The notes under the pieces: generated by a model | Told to the model about the DNA's origin: nothing | Databases searched by the model: none | What the model saw: the letters and a program-made list of their open reading frames with translations, nothing else | Program-made: the position numbers and the translations under genes | Part shown: piece by piece, positions 13,301 to 22,435 of the stretch | How the letters are laid out: each line of letters starts with the position of its first letter | How positions within the stretch are numbered: position 1 is the stretch's first letter | From: Cheilinus undulatus | Taxonomy: Eukaryota; Chordata; Actinopteri; Labriformes; Labridae | NCBI RefSeq assembly: GCF_018320785.1 | Contig: NC_054882.1 | Location: 23,564,719-23,628,718 of the forward strand | Length of the DNA stretch: 64,000 bases | Reading direction: 5' to 3'

Positions 13301-16300
13301 AAAGCATCATGTCAGTGCTACTGAAATTTCCCCTTACTGCACTACCAGTTTAAAATATGAATGTGTAGGGTGATGAAATGTTGAGATGGAGGGAATATGG
13401 TATATTCATAAATACCTACAATGTTATATATATGTGCTGTTTCATCCAGACTTCATGTATTGTAGGGTTGCCAGGTCCATGGTTTTCCTGCAGTGTTGGG
13501 TTATTTTTTACTGACTGATGCGGGTAGATTTTTTTGTCTGCATGTTGAGCAGACCCATTTTTGATGTCTTGTGTATGTGTATTGTGTCCAAAGCAGAACA
13601 AACGACTTTATTTACCCTTAAATGCAACTAAATCAACCTGCAGAGAAGCAGGAAAACATAGAACATGGCACACAACCAAAGATCCGCTGTGCCACTCTGA
13701 CACATAGGCATACAGAAGCAGCACACCTGCACTTACACAAGATATAAATGCGGGATGGCGGAGGTTTTACCGGCTTATGTTGAATTTTAGCATTGGGCTT
13801 GGTTTTGGGCTAGTTTTTATTGGCCATTGGGCCAGATTTGTCAAACTAGACCTGGCAACCCTGATGTATTCGAAGTTTTGTAATATTACTTCTTACTGAT
13901 AAACCTTGTGTCAGCAATAATTTTCAGGTCTATGTTCTTTATCATCAAATACCGTATCTCTGAAGGAGCAAATGTCTATTACAGGGAGAAAAATCTGCAT
14001 GCAATGAGGAGTGTTGTGTTTTGTGGTCGATACCACCTGAGCCACCCCCAGGTCTGGACAGGTTCATGTTACAATCACTGACACCTGCATGGGCTTAAAG
14101 TCCTAGGGGGCTGAGAGCAAGTCAACGGAGGGGAACTCCAGTTTGAAGGTGCAGTTTTTGTCCCATCATGCTATATGACGCTACATAGAAGGCATGTATT
14201 CAGAGGTTTGATGAGGACATCTGTTTTCTTACTGATACAGCAAGCAGAGGTGGAAAGAGTGCAAGACTTTTGTACTCAAGTAAAAGTTAAGTTACTTTGA
14301 TTAAAATTTACTTCAGTAGAAGTCAAATTATTGGCCAATCAATTAAAAGTACATCATATTTCATTGAAAGTTAATCTGAAGTACTGAGTAGCCACTGAGG
14401 ATTCATACAGTAAAATATAATCTTTTTTTTATTGGCAATAACAACATGAAAATATGGATCTCCAACCAGCTTGTTAGGGTAAGGTCACACCTTTGAAATA
14501 ATGTGAAAAGCAATGGCTGTCTTGGATGTGTTGTGGAATCATTCTCTCCCTTTGTGCTGATCATGTAACCTTGCAAAGCAGATGAATTTACCAGACTCCA
14601 TCCTTGTCATCAGGCAAATCCATCTTGAAAAGCTCCAATCCACACCGTTTGTGCTGAACCGAACATTTTAAGGACCAATCAGTGTCATTTGAGGAGAATG
14701 AGCCGGAAGCTATGGGTGGGGTTTAGTTGTACTCAAAGCCATTTGCAATGGTTGCCTCTAGTGTGGTGATTTATGCAGATATAGCTCTAGTCTATCATCG
14801 GTTTCAACAGAACATGAGCACGTTTCTGCATGAAATAAAGAATAAAAACAACAAAACCTTTTCATAACAGGGAAGATGTTTTCGCTTTTCTACTTACCTG
14901 TTTCAGCATGAGTTCATGATTGTTATCGGTGGTGGTTAGTTGTACTGAATGTTTGTATAAAATGACTGCTGTGGCGATTAGCTCAGACTTAGTCACAGAG
15001 GCAGTTTTGTCAGAACTGGACAACAAGAGCAAAGAGCCACGATGAAAGCTTTTCATGACAGAAGGATGTGTTCGTTGTTCTCTACGCCTGCTTCAGCATG
15101 TGTTTGTGATCGCTACAGGTGAGGTCTGCTGGTTTATTTAATGGCAGATGCTGCAGTAGCTCAGATGTAGCTGTAGAAAAGTGGTAGTTCAATCGAAAAT
15201 TGACCACATTTCATTGTAAAACAAGAACAAAGAGCCACACTGTAAGTCTCCAGACCAGCCTTGGCGTAAATTTTACTCACCAAGAAGCCCCGCCATGAAC
15301 AGCAGCGGTAACTTGTCAGCTCAAGAGAAATGCATGCGTATAACATAATTTTGTGTTTTCGTTCTGATAGGCCTGGCGTGTCAGGTCACTGATCATGGTT
15401 AGTCAGAGCCAGACAACTGACAGTGCAGAAGCAGAACATCCTCTTTTTTACTTTATGTTTTATTTTCTCAGTACTTGATGCTCTTAAAAGTAATGAAGAA
15501 CAATACTTCCCACAAAATTGACTTAAGTAAAAGTAAAATGACTGATTTCAAAATGTGCAAGTACACCAAAAACTGTAGTTAGTTACTTTCCAGCCCTGAT
15601 GGCAAGCATGAATAAAGAGTAAAGTTTAAAAGACATAAGTTTAGTATGATTAACTTTATCCACATAGCTGCTTGTAAAAGGCTACGAGTTGGGCTTATAT
15701 CACCATATAGGCTTAGGTGATGCAGCTCACCCTCTATGCAGAACTAACACCTTGCCCCTGCAGTGGTATGTGTGGTTTCAGACTCTATCCGCTGATGATC
15801 ACAGTAAGTAAGACGTTTGAGATCCCTGCCCATCAGCAGGGTTGGGCTCAGTGATGACAAGATGCTGTTGAGGCATTCCTCATAGAGTGACACGTGTTGG
15901 GAACAAGCCTAACAGCCTGTTTTGTTTCCTGTTGAACCTCCACCTAAATATTGATCAGCATTAGTCAGAGTTCTCATGGGATAAAAATACTACAATATTC
16001 TAAGGTAAACAAATAGCCTTTGATTTTGAAGAATGAATTCACTGATTCTTACTTTTCTAATCTAATTCCATCTGTAGGTGCATCTGCTCCACTTATAGAA
16101 AAAAATGTTAGACTATTCATCTACAAATTTGAGACAACAGATCATTTTCAAGATAGCAGCTGGAGGAATAGCTATGATAAAAGTAATATACTTTAGAAAA
16201 GTCATTTTCGCTTTTGTTTGACTAGTTTTCTGCACTAGTCACAATGAAACAGACTGTATTTTCCAAGGAACCAAGCACACCAAATCTGTGCTGCTCACAG

Positions 16301-17659
16301 AAAAAATGGCACTTGTGCAAGTGATGAACATTGGCAGGCAATCCAGGAGCTGTTCAATGGACAGATAGCGATAAGTTTGTAAATCATTAATATCACTCTT
16401 AAAAGAACATACATATCTGTATATTATATTAAATATTTGTTTGTGTATTTAGACGACTACCGTATGATCAGTAAAGATCAGTAATGATCAGTCTTTCTTC
16501 ATTTTCATAGGTATTTATGTTGTGCTTGTTAATTCCTCAATAATTCTAGTTTTAACTGTACACAGGTTTAATGACACACAAAACCCCCAGGAACAGGCAT
16601 GTGTGTCCATAAGTTCTGGCTGGTGTCAGTGTTGTAGGGTAGAGGGGCTTGACACCCAGTGTATGTATATTATAAATAAACCAAGTGGGTGATAAATTTA
16701 TCCTGATCAACAAACTCTACAAATAATTCTGCCTATTCTCTGATGTTTGTGTGTCATGGACAGATATAACTGAGCTGCATTTCACTTTACAGTAGTCATT
16801 TAAAACAGTCATGTTATATAAAGTGCTCTAGCTGCAGTCCTCCTGGCTTCCTCTGATCAGTACACATAAGATTCATATATAAGGTTTAAAAATGTTTTGA
16901 TATTCAGAAATTTTTTGATAACATGTTTTTAAATGATAAATTCATTTTTTAAATGACTGATATTGAAGTGTTGAGACTCAAGGGAACTGCATCTATTTCA
17001 TAACACAGGAAGACGGAGAAGAATTAATCCATCAACAAAATGCATGCAAATTTTTGTACACTGTAGAAATTATGCAAAACATTGGCTTTATTTTAGTGTT
17101 GGAACACTGCAAATTTAGATCATTAAAAACAAGAAAGGGCCAAAAAATGGGAATTTGAAGTCATCTATTTTTATCATGGTACTAAACCAGGTGTCAACAA
17201 CATCCGACTTTTTACATCATTATACAGAGACAAACAATGCTACTCACATCCACGTCTACAGTCAATTTAGAGTCATCAATTATTTGTCTCTATATGTCAG
17301 CCCTGTAATTGACGGACGCCAAAACCAGCCCCCGCGACCCTGAACAGTAATCAGTGTTTCCCACAGAATGATACTGTACTTGGGTGGTAGGGATGCCAAT
17401 CCCACTCTGACTCATTCTGCACATTGAGTTTTTTGTGCTTCTGATCTTTTGATAATATTCATCAGCAGTTTGATGTATACAGATGCTCAGATAACATCAC
17501 TTGCCTTTTGAAATGTTTTACTTGTTATTCCAATTACATAGCAGGTAAACTGCGTCACCAAGGCTTATTGTTGTCGAGGTAATGTATCACAACCATCATC
17601 CTAGGCTGCAAAAGTGCAGGGTAACATTGGCAGCAAGGAGCTGAGGAAAAACATTGAAA

Positions 17660-17715
<56 letters not shown>

Positions 17716-19754
17716 CAGCAATGGTGGAGGTGTTTTGACAGGAGTTTATCTTAGGAATGTAAGATATTGTTGGCATGACATCAGTCTCAGCCAACAATAT
17801 CTTATAAAGTTAATTATTTGTATTTGTGTAAATGAAACTTTATCAAAACTGTCTGAAGACCGTAGATCTTAGACACCCCCTCTCACAGACCACTACTGTG
17901 AGACGCTGTCTCTGTCATAATGAAAGTGGCATAATTTGCACATGTATTTGCACAATGTATTTACAGTTTAGATTTTTTTTTAATTCAAAGTCTAACATAC
18001 ATGAAATAGACTAAGTACATTGCAAACATACAGACTGAGCAACATTTCATAACTAAAACAGAGAAAAAGGTCAGTTATGTATAGACCCATTTTAGCAGCA
18101 GATGCATGAACAGTGGCTGGCTTTATCTTCATTAGCATAAACTAACATAGCTGCACAAGCACTGTAATTACTGTTACTACATAAGCCAACGTAGCTAAGT
18201 TGGCTTTAGCAACGTAAACTTAAGCAAACATAGCTGGAGTTAATGGAGCTACGTAAGTTGCACAGCTAACGTTAGTTTCATTAGTATAGATATCTATGAG
18301 CTTCATAAGCTTTAACTTTTTAGCAACAATATCTATGTAGCCTAAGCAGCTAGCAGAGCTGTGTTTGCTAGGTTAGATTTTTTTCATTGAGAACAATCTA
18401 TTCCCTGTTGGAACTGTTTATTTACTGCTTTATAAAATGTTTTGTAAAGATATTTTGCAGGTCAGGTTTTTACATTTTAACATTTGGTATCCTAACCCTT
18501 ACTTTAACCAGTACCTGAGCCTAACAGAAAGTTTAATCTGAATTTATTTTTAAAGTCTTAGCACGTATTTCTGCTCACACAGATGTGGCGCCTCATAAAT
18601 TTATGCTTCTCATTTCTTCACCTTTAAAGTGTTCTTAGGACTTAAGTTCTACATATTCGCCATATCCAGTTTAACTTTTTACATTTAAGAATGTGTTATT
18701 GTGTTATTCAAAGCACTTTGTTAATGATCTGGGGACCTCCCTGCTGTTAAACCTGTTTAATTAGGAAAATTAATCTTTATTGTGAATTATAAGCTCTATA
18801 GTTCTGTCTCACTGTCATTGTCACAAGGCTGTTTTTAGTCCTTTTAAAAAGGCACATGAAGCTTGATTTGAATTTTACTGATAAAGACTGAATTTATATA
18901 ATGCACATGTAATCAAAATATTTTATTGTCACCCTTTTGGCACTGAAGAATATCTATATTGCTAAAAATACTTCTTTCATTATTGCTGTATCAAATGATG
19001 ACTTCTAAAACAAGTAGACAATCACAATAAAAGGAACATTATAGAACAGCAGGGACATGGTGTTTTTCAAGATGAGTTCAGAAATCTCGGCATATCTGCA
19101 AAAGTTCAACATAGCGCATCCCTGCCAAGTTACGTGTCTCCTGTAATAATACATGTGATGTAATAGCCTACACTGGTGCCAGACGGCTGCCTGGGAATAT
19201 GTAATGACATGAACTAAATATTGAACACAAATCAGATTGTAGTGGTGTCTGAGAATGGTCTGTGGGATGGGAGATTGGTGTGAACAACTAGGCAAAAAAT
19301 TCGGGTCTCCATATGTTAATCCGGCCATGTTTGTTGTTTATTCTTCCCCTCTATAACCAAAAAAGGTGTACTTTTTACCATAACAGGTGTACTTTTTACT
19401 CACCCATCCGTCGAAAGTCTCCCCTGTGTTGGAGGTCTTGATGAGCTCCTCAAACTGGATGATGCAGTTGGCCACAAAGTCATCATATCCGATCGGGGTG
19501 TCGTGGAAAACTGCCAGTTCTATCTGTTTACCGTCCTTCACGTTGAGACAAAACTCCTCGTTGTACGTCGGCGTGTTCGTTTTCTGTTTGGTGTGCGTTT
19601 GTCCGATTTTGAAGTCATCCACTTTAACAATAATGTAAGGGTCCAGCGCTGGAGCGGCTTTGTTAAAGATGACAGAGTGGCGGAGGGAGAAAGTGGTGGG
19701 TTTCAAGTCCACCGCCTCACCTATCCGAAGCTTCAGGTAACCGTTAAACTTCAT
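1177..19754 (-). CDS. prkch: Protein kinase C eta, first nine coding exons (3' part outside window)
   Basis: Novel-class (Ca2+-independent, diacylglycerol/phorbol-ester activated) Ser/Thr kinase. CDS exons on the minus strand: 19404-19754, 9353-9416, 4718-4871, 4591-4625, 4414-4496, 3150-3279, 2920-3053, 2630-2761, 1177-1350; all have GT/AG junctions and phases match, giving 419 codons. Domain order: C2 (residues ~1-135), pseudosubstrate in the basic stretch [10 protein letters not shown] (~150-160), C1A zinc finger (~170-220), C1B (~240-290), a short hinge, then the glycine loop GKGSFGKV (355-362) and catalytic Lys in AVKVLKKD (Lys377). Both C1 fingers keep the full HC3HC3-type spacing. Eta rather than epsilon is chosen because of the N-terminus MKFNGYL, the short hinge, the NVHIRC text and the neighbouring slc38a6. 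Start chosen at MKFNGYL because the mammalian protein begins within a few residues of it. The remaining kinase exons lie off the left edge. Confidence 0.95.
1351..2629. other. prkch intron 8
   Basis: AT-rich intron. Around 1630-1720 a 'ttttatctcataat' phrase recurs four or five times as a short degenerate tandem repeat. No gene or complete transposon recognised. Confidence 0.6.
2630..2761 (-). CDS. prkch: prkch coding exon 8 (hinge and glycine loop)
   Basis: Residues 318-361. Variable hinge followed by the kinase start [17 protein letters not shown]. Acceptor catttacag, donor gtggga. The hinge is shorter than in PKC epsilon, as expected for eta. Confidence 0.93.
2920..3053 (-). CDS. prkch: prkch coding exon 7 (end of C1B, hinge)
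   Basis: Residues 273-317: [18 protein letters not shown] completes C1B, followed by [17 protein letters not shown] and a serine-rich hinge. Acceptor ttctcag, donor gttaaa. Confidence 0.94.
3150..3279 (-). CDS. prkch: prkch coding exon 6 (C1B first part)
   Basis: Residues 230-273: [18 protein letters not shown] then [15 protein letters not shown]. Acceptor ctctgcag, donor gtaaga, phase 1 out. Confidence 0.94.
3860..4268. mobile_element. Short inverted-terminal-repeat element in prkch intron 5
   Basis: Begins cagggtatatg and ends cgcggataccctg, flanked on both sides by the 5-bp direct repeat gattt (3855-3859 and 4269-4273). The interior repeats the phrase 'ttaatacttttcaagac' near both ends in inverted form. 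No coding capacity. Resembles teleost hAT-like miniature elements by its cagggta end, but the 5-bp duplication is not the 8 bp expected for hAT. Confidence 0.6.
4414..4496 (-). CDS. prkch: prkch coding exon 5 (end of C1A)
   Basis: Residues 202-229, [18 protein letters not shown] then a basic linker ending KKPTKEQ. Completes the C1A zinc ligands. Acceptor ttttag, donor gttaga. Confidence 0.93.
4591..4625 (-). CDS. prkch: prkch coding exon 4 (C1A middle, 35 nt)
   Basis: Encodes [11 protein letters not shown] of C1A. It is too short to appear as a reading frame; it was found from the gap between exons 3 and 5. Acceptor gttatag, donor gtgagc, phases 2 in and 1 out. Confidence 0.93.
4718..4871 (-). 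CDS. prkch: prkch coding exon 3 (pseudosubstrate and first half of C1A)
   Basis: Residues 139-190. Contains the autoinhibitory pseudosubstrate ([10 protein letters not shown], with Ala at the phospho-acceptor position) and the C1A start [17 protein letters not shown]. Acceptor ctttcag, donor gtgaga. Confidence 0.95.
4940..5482 (+). mobile_element. Non-autonomous hAT-type element, copy B
   Basis: Ends cagtgttaatttc and ccaaaattaacactg, with near-perfect 8-bp flanking duplications aatcagaa (4932-4939) and aattagaa (5483-5490). The interior is rich in 'gactaaaact'. It has no transposase. It lies in prkch intron 2 and is an inverted copy of 524-978. Confidence 0.8.
5483..7225. other. prkch intron 2, unclassified AT-rich part
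   Basis: No exon, RNA gene or repeat with readable ends recognised in this stretch. Confidence 0.5.
7232..7870 (+). pseudogene. Tc1/mariner transposase remnant
   Basis: Plus-strand frame with Tc1 transposase text: [19 protein letters not shown] (helix-turn-helix part), [20 protein letters not shown] (around the second catalytic Asp region) and, after a frame change, a degraded SPDLYPIE near 7830. The DDE region just before this is missing, so it is internally deleted and frameshifted. No terminal inverted repeats found. Same family as the remnants at 39115-39885 and 62851-63858. Lies in prkch intron 2. Confidence 0.85.
7871..8203. repeat. Tail of a hAT-like short repeat between Tc1 and LINE debris
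   Basis: Ends with ggttgggaatcactg at about 8151-8165, the terminal motif of many small hAT elements. The preceding 'ttgacagcaattcagcattttttt' phrase recurs in similar form near 46990. The left boundary is not clear. Confidence 0.35.
8204..8815 (-). mobile_element. RTE/Rex3-like non-LTR retrotransposon, 3' fragment
   Basis: Minus-strand reading frames give reverse-transcriptase C-terminal text: [20 protein letters not shown], then [47 protein letters not shown] and [10 protein letters not shown], spread over two frames by at least one frameshift. The minus-strand 3' end finishes in GATG-type repeats (accatccatccattcatc on the plus strand), the tail reported for fish Rex3. The element is 5'-truncated and inactive. 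Clade assignment is from memory of that tail. Confidence 0.8.
8816..9352. other. prkch intron 2, right part
   Basis: Unclassified sequence between the LINE fragment and exon 2. Nothing recognised. Confidence 0.5.
9353..9416 (-). CDS. prkch: prkch coding exon 2 (end of C2)
   Basis: Residues 118-139, [20 protein letters not shown], the last C2 strands. Acceptor tctctgcag, donor gtaagt; phase 0 in, phase 1 out. The first codon is ATG (Met), where mammalian eta has Val; it is internal, not a start. Confidence 0.92.
9417..11955. other. prkch intron 1, left part
   Basis: No exon or recognised repeat. Several short open frames occur but none has family resemblance or splice support. Confidence 0.5.
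11961..12089 (+). mobile_element. tRNA-derived SINE, internally deleted copy
   Basis: Has the A-box-like ggtggcctagtggtta, then jumps to ccccatgtctctcccccactct and ctatccactgtcctcctct, ending in a poly(A) tail. Compared with the full copy at 38686-38870 it lacks the B-box segment. Confidence 0.75.
12090..13462. other. prkch intron 1, unclassified stretch
   Basis: No recognisable gene, RNA or element boundaries. Confidence 0.5.
13463..13863. mobile_element. Small non-autonomous hAT element with readable target duplication
   Basis: Terminal inverted repeats tagggttgccaggtcc and agacctggcaaccctg. Flanked by atgtattg (13455-13462) and atgtattc (13864-13871), a 7-of-8 match to an 8-bp target duplication. 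Non-coding interior. Located in prkch intron 1. Confidence 0.8.
14245..15598. mobile_element. Tol2-like non-autonomous hAT element
   Basis: Ends cagaggtggaaag and ctttccagccctg, with subterminal 'gtactcaagtaaaagt' / 'acttaagtaaaagtaaa' repeats resembling the Tol2 type of hAT end. Flanks acagcaag (14237-14244) and atggcaag (15599-15606) agree at 6 of 8, both differences being transitions. The interior has no transposase; around 14880-15260 it carries two diverged copies of a roughly 170-bp unit (each with 'cagcatg' followed by a later 'caaagagccac'). Confidence 0.75.
15607..17640. other. prkch intron 1, unclassified stretch
   Basis: No exon or element recognised. Confidence 0.5.
17661..17714 (+). 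repeat. (ATCT)n microsatellite
   Basis: About 13 uninterrupted ATCT units. An accidental open frame through it reads Tyr-Leu-Ser-Ile repeats and is not a gene. Confidence 0.97.
18115..18370. repeat. Degenerate 'gctaa/ttagc' repeat tract
   Basis: Multiple loosely repeated gctaac, ttagc and tacgtagct motifs in both orientations. A similar tract lies near 25750-25930. No coding content. Confidence 0.5.
19404..19754 (-). CDS. prkch: prkch coding exon 1 (C2 domain)
   Basis: Residues 1-117, ending at ...FDGW before the donor gtgagt. Encodes nearly all of the novel-type C2 fold ([48 protein letters not shown]). This C2 type is not expected to bind Ca2+. Confidence 0.95.
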
Positions 19755-20300
19755 TTTTGGTAAGCTAGTTAACCTCACGCGCGAGGTAAAGGCACTCAAG
19801 AAGCGAACATGTAAAAATAAAAGCGTCAGAGAAGCATTCACAATCACTTAATATCAACAACAACAACGATGCTGTCATAAATTCATTGTTAAATCCTTCT
19901 ACTCTAATTTGTTGTCACCTCTCATGGTCCGAAGCGTTCATACTCAGTTAGCGTTTGTCCTGGCGCCTCTCAAAACAGACGTAAACTGCCAGCCACTCTC
20001 ACAAACGTTGCTCTTTCAGTGTGAACCTGTTCTAAGAAGTTTGAGTGGGAAGGAAGAAACAACACCAACGTGCAGAGTCCTGCGAGTTCCGCATAACTTG
20101 TCACACTCTAAAACACCACACAATCCCGCTAAAGCTGTCACTGTTGGTTTGCTTTGTCACGTGGTTAAAGTTGTAGTTCTTCTTTCAGTGTGTGGAACTC
20201 GGGTGGCCATGATGCATCGCTCTGTCCTCTGAAGGTGTTGTGCATGGTGTTGTGACGGCTCACCTGTCATCGCTAATTGGGGAACCCACGCCATCTAGTG
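19755..20300 (-). promoter_or_regulatory. prkch: Putative prkch 5' UTR and promoter region
   Basis: The sequence upstream of the prkch start codon has more CpG than the surrounding AT-rich DNA (for example cctcacgcgcgagg just upstream, and several cg pairs through 19.9-20.3 kb). A CACGTG E-box lies at 20158-20163. No TATA box is obvious. The transcription start cannot be placed from sequence alone. Confidence 0.4.
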
Positions 20301-20955
20301 GTACAATTTAAGGCGTGCAAAACTGGGGCTCACCGAAGGCCCTGATACAACCATAACGTGAATCAAATATTTAACTTTCATTTATCAGAATTTGTTTTAG
20401 AAACAGGGAACTTCGATGCACATAGTTGGGTTAAGATACTAAAGGTGTTTGTGGGGTCACAAAGTAGAATTAATTTTGTTATAATCGGGCAACTGCAAAG
20501 TCACTTGAATTTTATTTTCTCATTTATTTCAATCTCTGTAAACCTCATTTGTAGCCCATCAGTCTCTTCCTAAGTAGCATTAATGTCAAAGACACTGGTA
20601 AAGGTTTGGGGTCTAATTTGGCCCAGCCAAACTGGGGACAATGAAAGTCAGCAAAACCATGGTCCATTGTCAAATTAATCTGTGATAACCAAATTTTACT
20701 TTTAACCCGAATAATACCACTCTTACCAAAGCAACAAAAATAATCTTATTTACTTATGCTGTAGTATAATATAGCAGTTTCAAAATGTAAACCTCTTTTC
20801 TTGAAACGGAATTGCCTTTTTTGGTAATGTTAACTATGTGGACGGGCACATTAAACTAAACCATGAGGAAACTAATTTCAGACTCTATAGCTCCATAAAC
20901 TAAAAAAGAATGTAGATAACTTAGAAGAACAATGGAATTGAATTGCAGAAAAAAC
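20301..20955. other. Intergenic DNA upstream of prkch
   Basis: AT-rich sequence with no recognised gene or element. Confidence 0.5.
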
Positions 20956-21295
20956 TGTAAAAGAAATGGCAAAGAAAAAGAGTTAAAAATTGCAACAATG
21001 AGTTAAAAGTGGCATAAATTGGCTAAAATTGGTAAAAATGGTGAAAAGTACTTAAAAAGTGGCATAAATGGGTTTAAAGTGGCAAAAATTGTTGAAAATA
21101 AGTGGTGAAGTTGGGGTACAGGGTGGCAAAATCGGTTAAAAGTGGCAAAATTAAATTAAAATAGGCAACAAAGGGATACAGCCACTAATATGGCTTAAGA
21201 AAGGAAAAAGTGGCAAAAACTGATGGTAATAAGGTGGAAAGCCAGAAAAAGGGCAAAAAATTGTTAAAATTGGCAAAAAGGGGTAAAGATGGGTG
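20956..21295 (+). repeat. Degenerate minisatellite-like repeat (agtggcaaaaattggttaaa)
   Basis: About a dozen imperfect copies of a ~20-25 bp unit built from 'gttaaaa' plus 'gtggcaaaaa'. No reading frame. Intergenic between prkch and slc38a6. Confidence 0.75.
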
Positions 21296-22155
21296 GCTCT
21301 TTTATTCCATCAGCGATTACACTTTATAACTCTACGGTAAACAGATGAGAGAGACTCCGGACAATTAAATTAAAATCAAATTAAGCACAGAACAGAATTT
21401 AGACCAAAGCTGGTATTATTTAGTGGCCCAAGTTCCATTTGAACCTCACAAAAGATAAAGTAAAAGTTACAGTGCAGAGTTGTAGTTAAAATCAAAATGT
21501 AAATATAGAGATACACGTGGCATAGAGACTGAACACTGATTCTCTATGTTTAGTTCGGACTGGGGACACAGAGCAGACCTGCACCAGAAGACCTGAGCAG
21601 CAGGAATTGGATTTTTCACAGATGTATTTTTTTATCCTCAGCTTGTATGCAGCAGAACAGTCACAAAATGAAATGTTGTCATTAATTACAAGTTTTGGAC
21701 AACACTTGATCTGATTTGATTTGTATTCTTCTTGTGCATGCATTGCAGGCACTCCTACAGTCCAAAGATTGACATCATGATTATTACTGACCCCTAATTG
21801 TCCCTAGATGTGACCATGCAAGGATGATTTGATTTAATTGGATGTAGGTGGCATGATTTGTAAAATGAAGCAAATCAGCAGAAAACCAAGAAAATCCCTT
21901 ATAAACCTCATAAAACGTGGGTGATTTTGTTTGGTTACTATGAAGGACACAGGTTAAACCTGCTCTGAATTACCTGGACAGGACCTGGCTGTGATTTTGA
22001 CCTACAAAAACTAAAAAAAAAAACATCAATGACATCGATCTCTGTATTTGTATCTGTTCACTGTTTTTGTCATTGTAAATGGAACATGTTAGAGTTTTGG
22101 CCTGTTAACCTCCAAAACTTTCTAAAAAAAACTTATTTTATGTTTTCTGACATCT
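21296..22155. other. Intergenic DNA
   Basis: Nothing recognised. Confidence 0.5.
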
Positions 22156-22435
22156 TTTAGGGATGCATCACTAAATATTAGGGCAAATACTGACACTGAC
22201 TGATACCACTGTTTTTTCATAACTTCTTTTGGTGCGACACCCACTTTGTCAACATTTTCCTATTATTCTTCTGCCCAGTACAACCTTTTCTTCAGCAGTT
22301 AGGAGAATTGAATTTGATTGAAACAAAAGGCAAACATTGGTCATCACACATATTTGGCTAGTGGCTGATGTTAATCAACATAGCCAATATCTGCTAATAC
22401 CTATGTCAAATCTATGCACCCCTTATTACTATAGA
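22156..22435. mobile_element. Short hAT-like repeat, 'tagggatgca' ends
   Basis: Starts tttagggatgcatcac and ends ctatgcacccctta, matching inverted ends, with interior 'gctgatgttaatcaacatagccaatatc' text. Related sequence occurs at 34051-34350, 47520-47800 and 63865-64000. Confidence 0.5.

Noticed and set aside
17654-17872. 72-codon frame beginning with Tyr-Leu-Ser-Ile repeats
   Set aside because: Translation of an (ATCT)n microsatellite.
19338-19403. C-terminal extension of prkch exon 1 ([11 protein letters not shown]...)
   Set aside because: The frame reads through a gtgagt donor after FDGW, and the C2 sequence continues in exon 2 at 9416.
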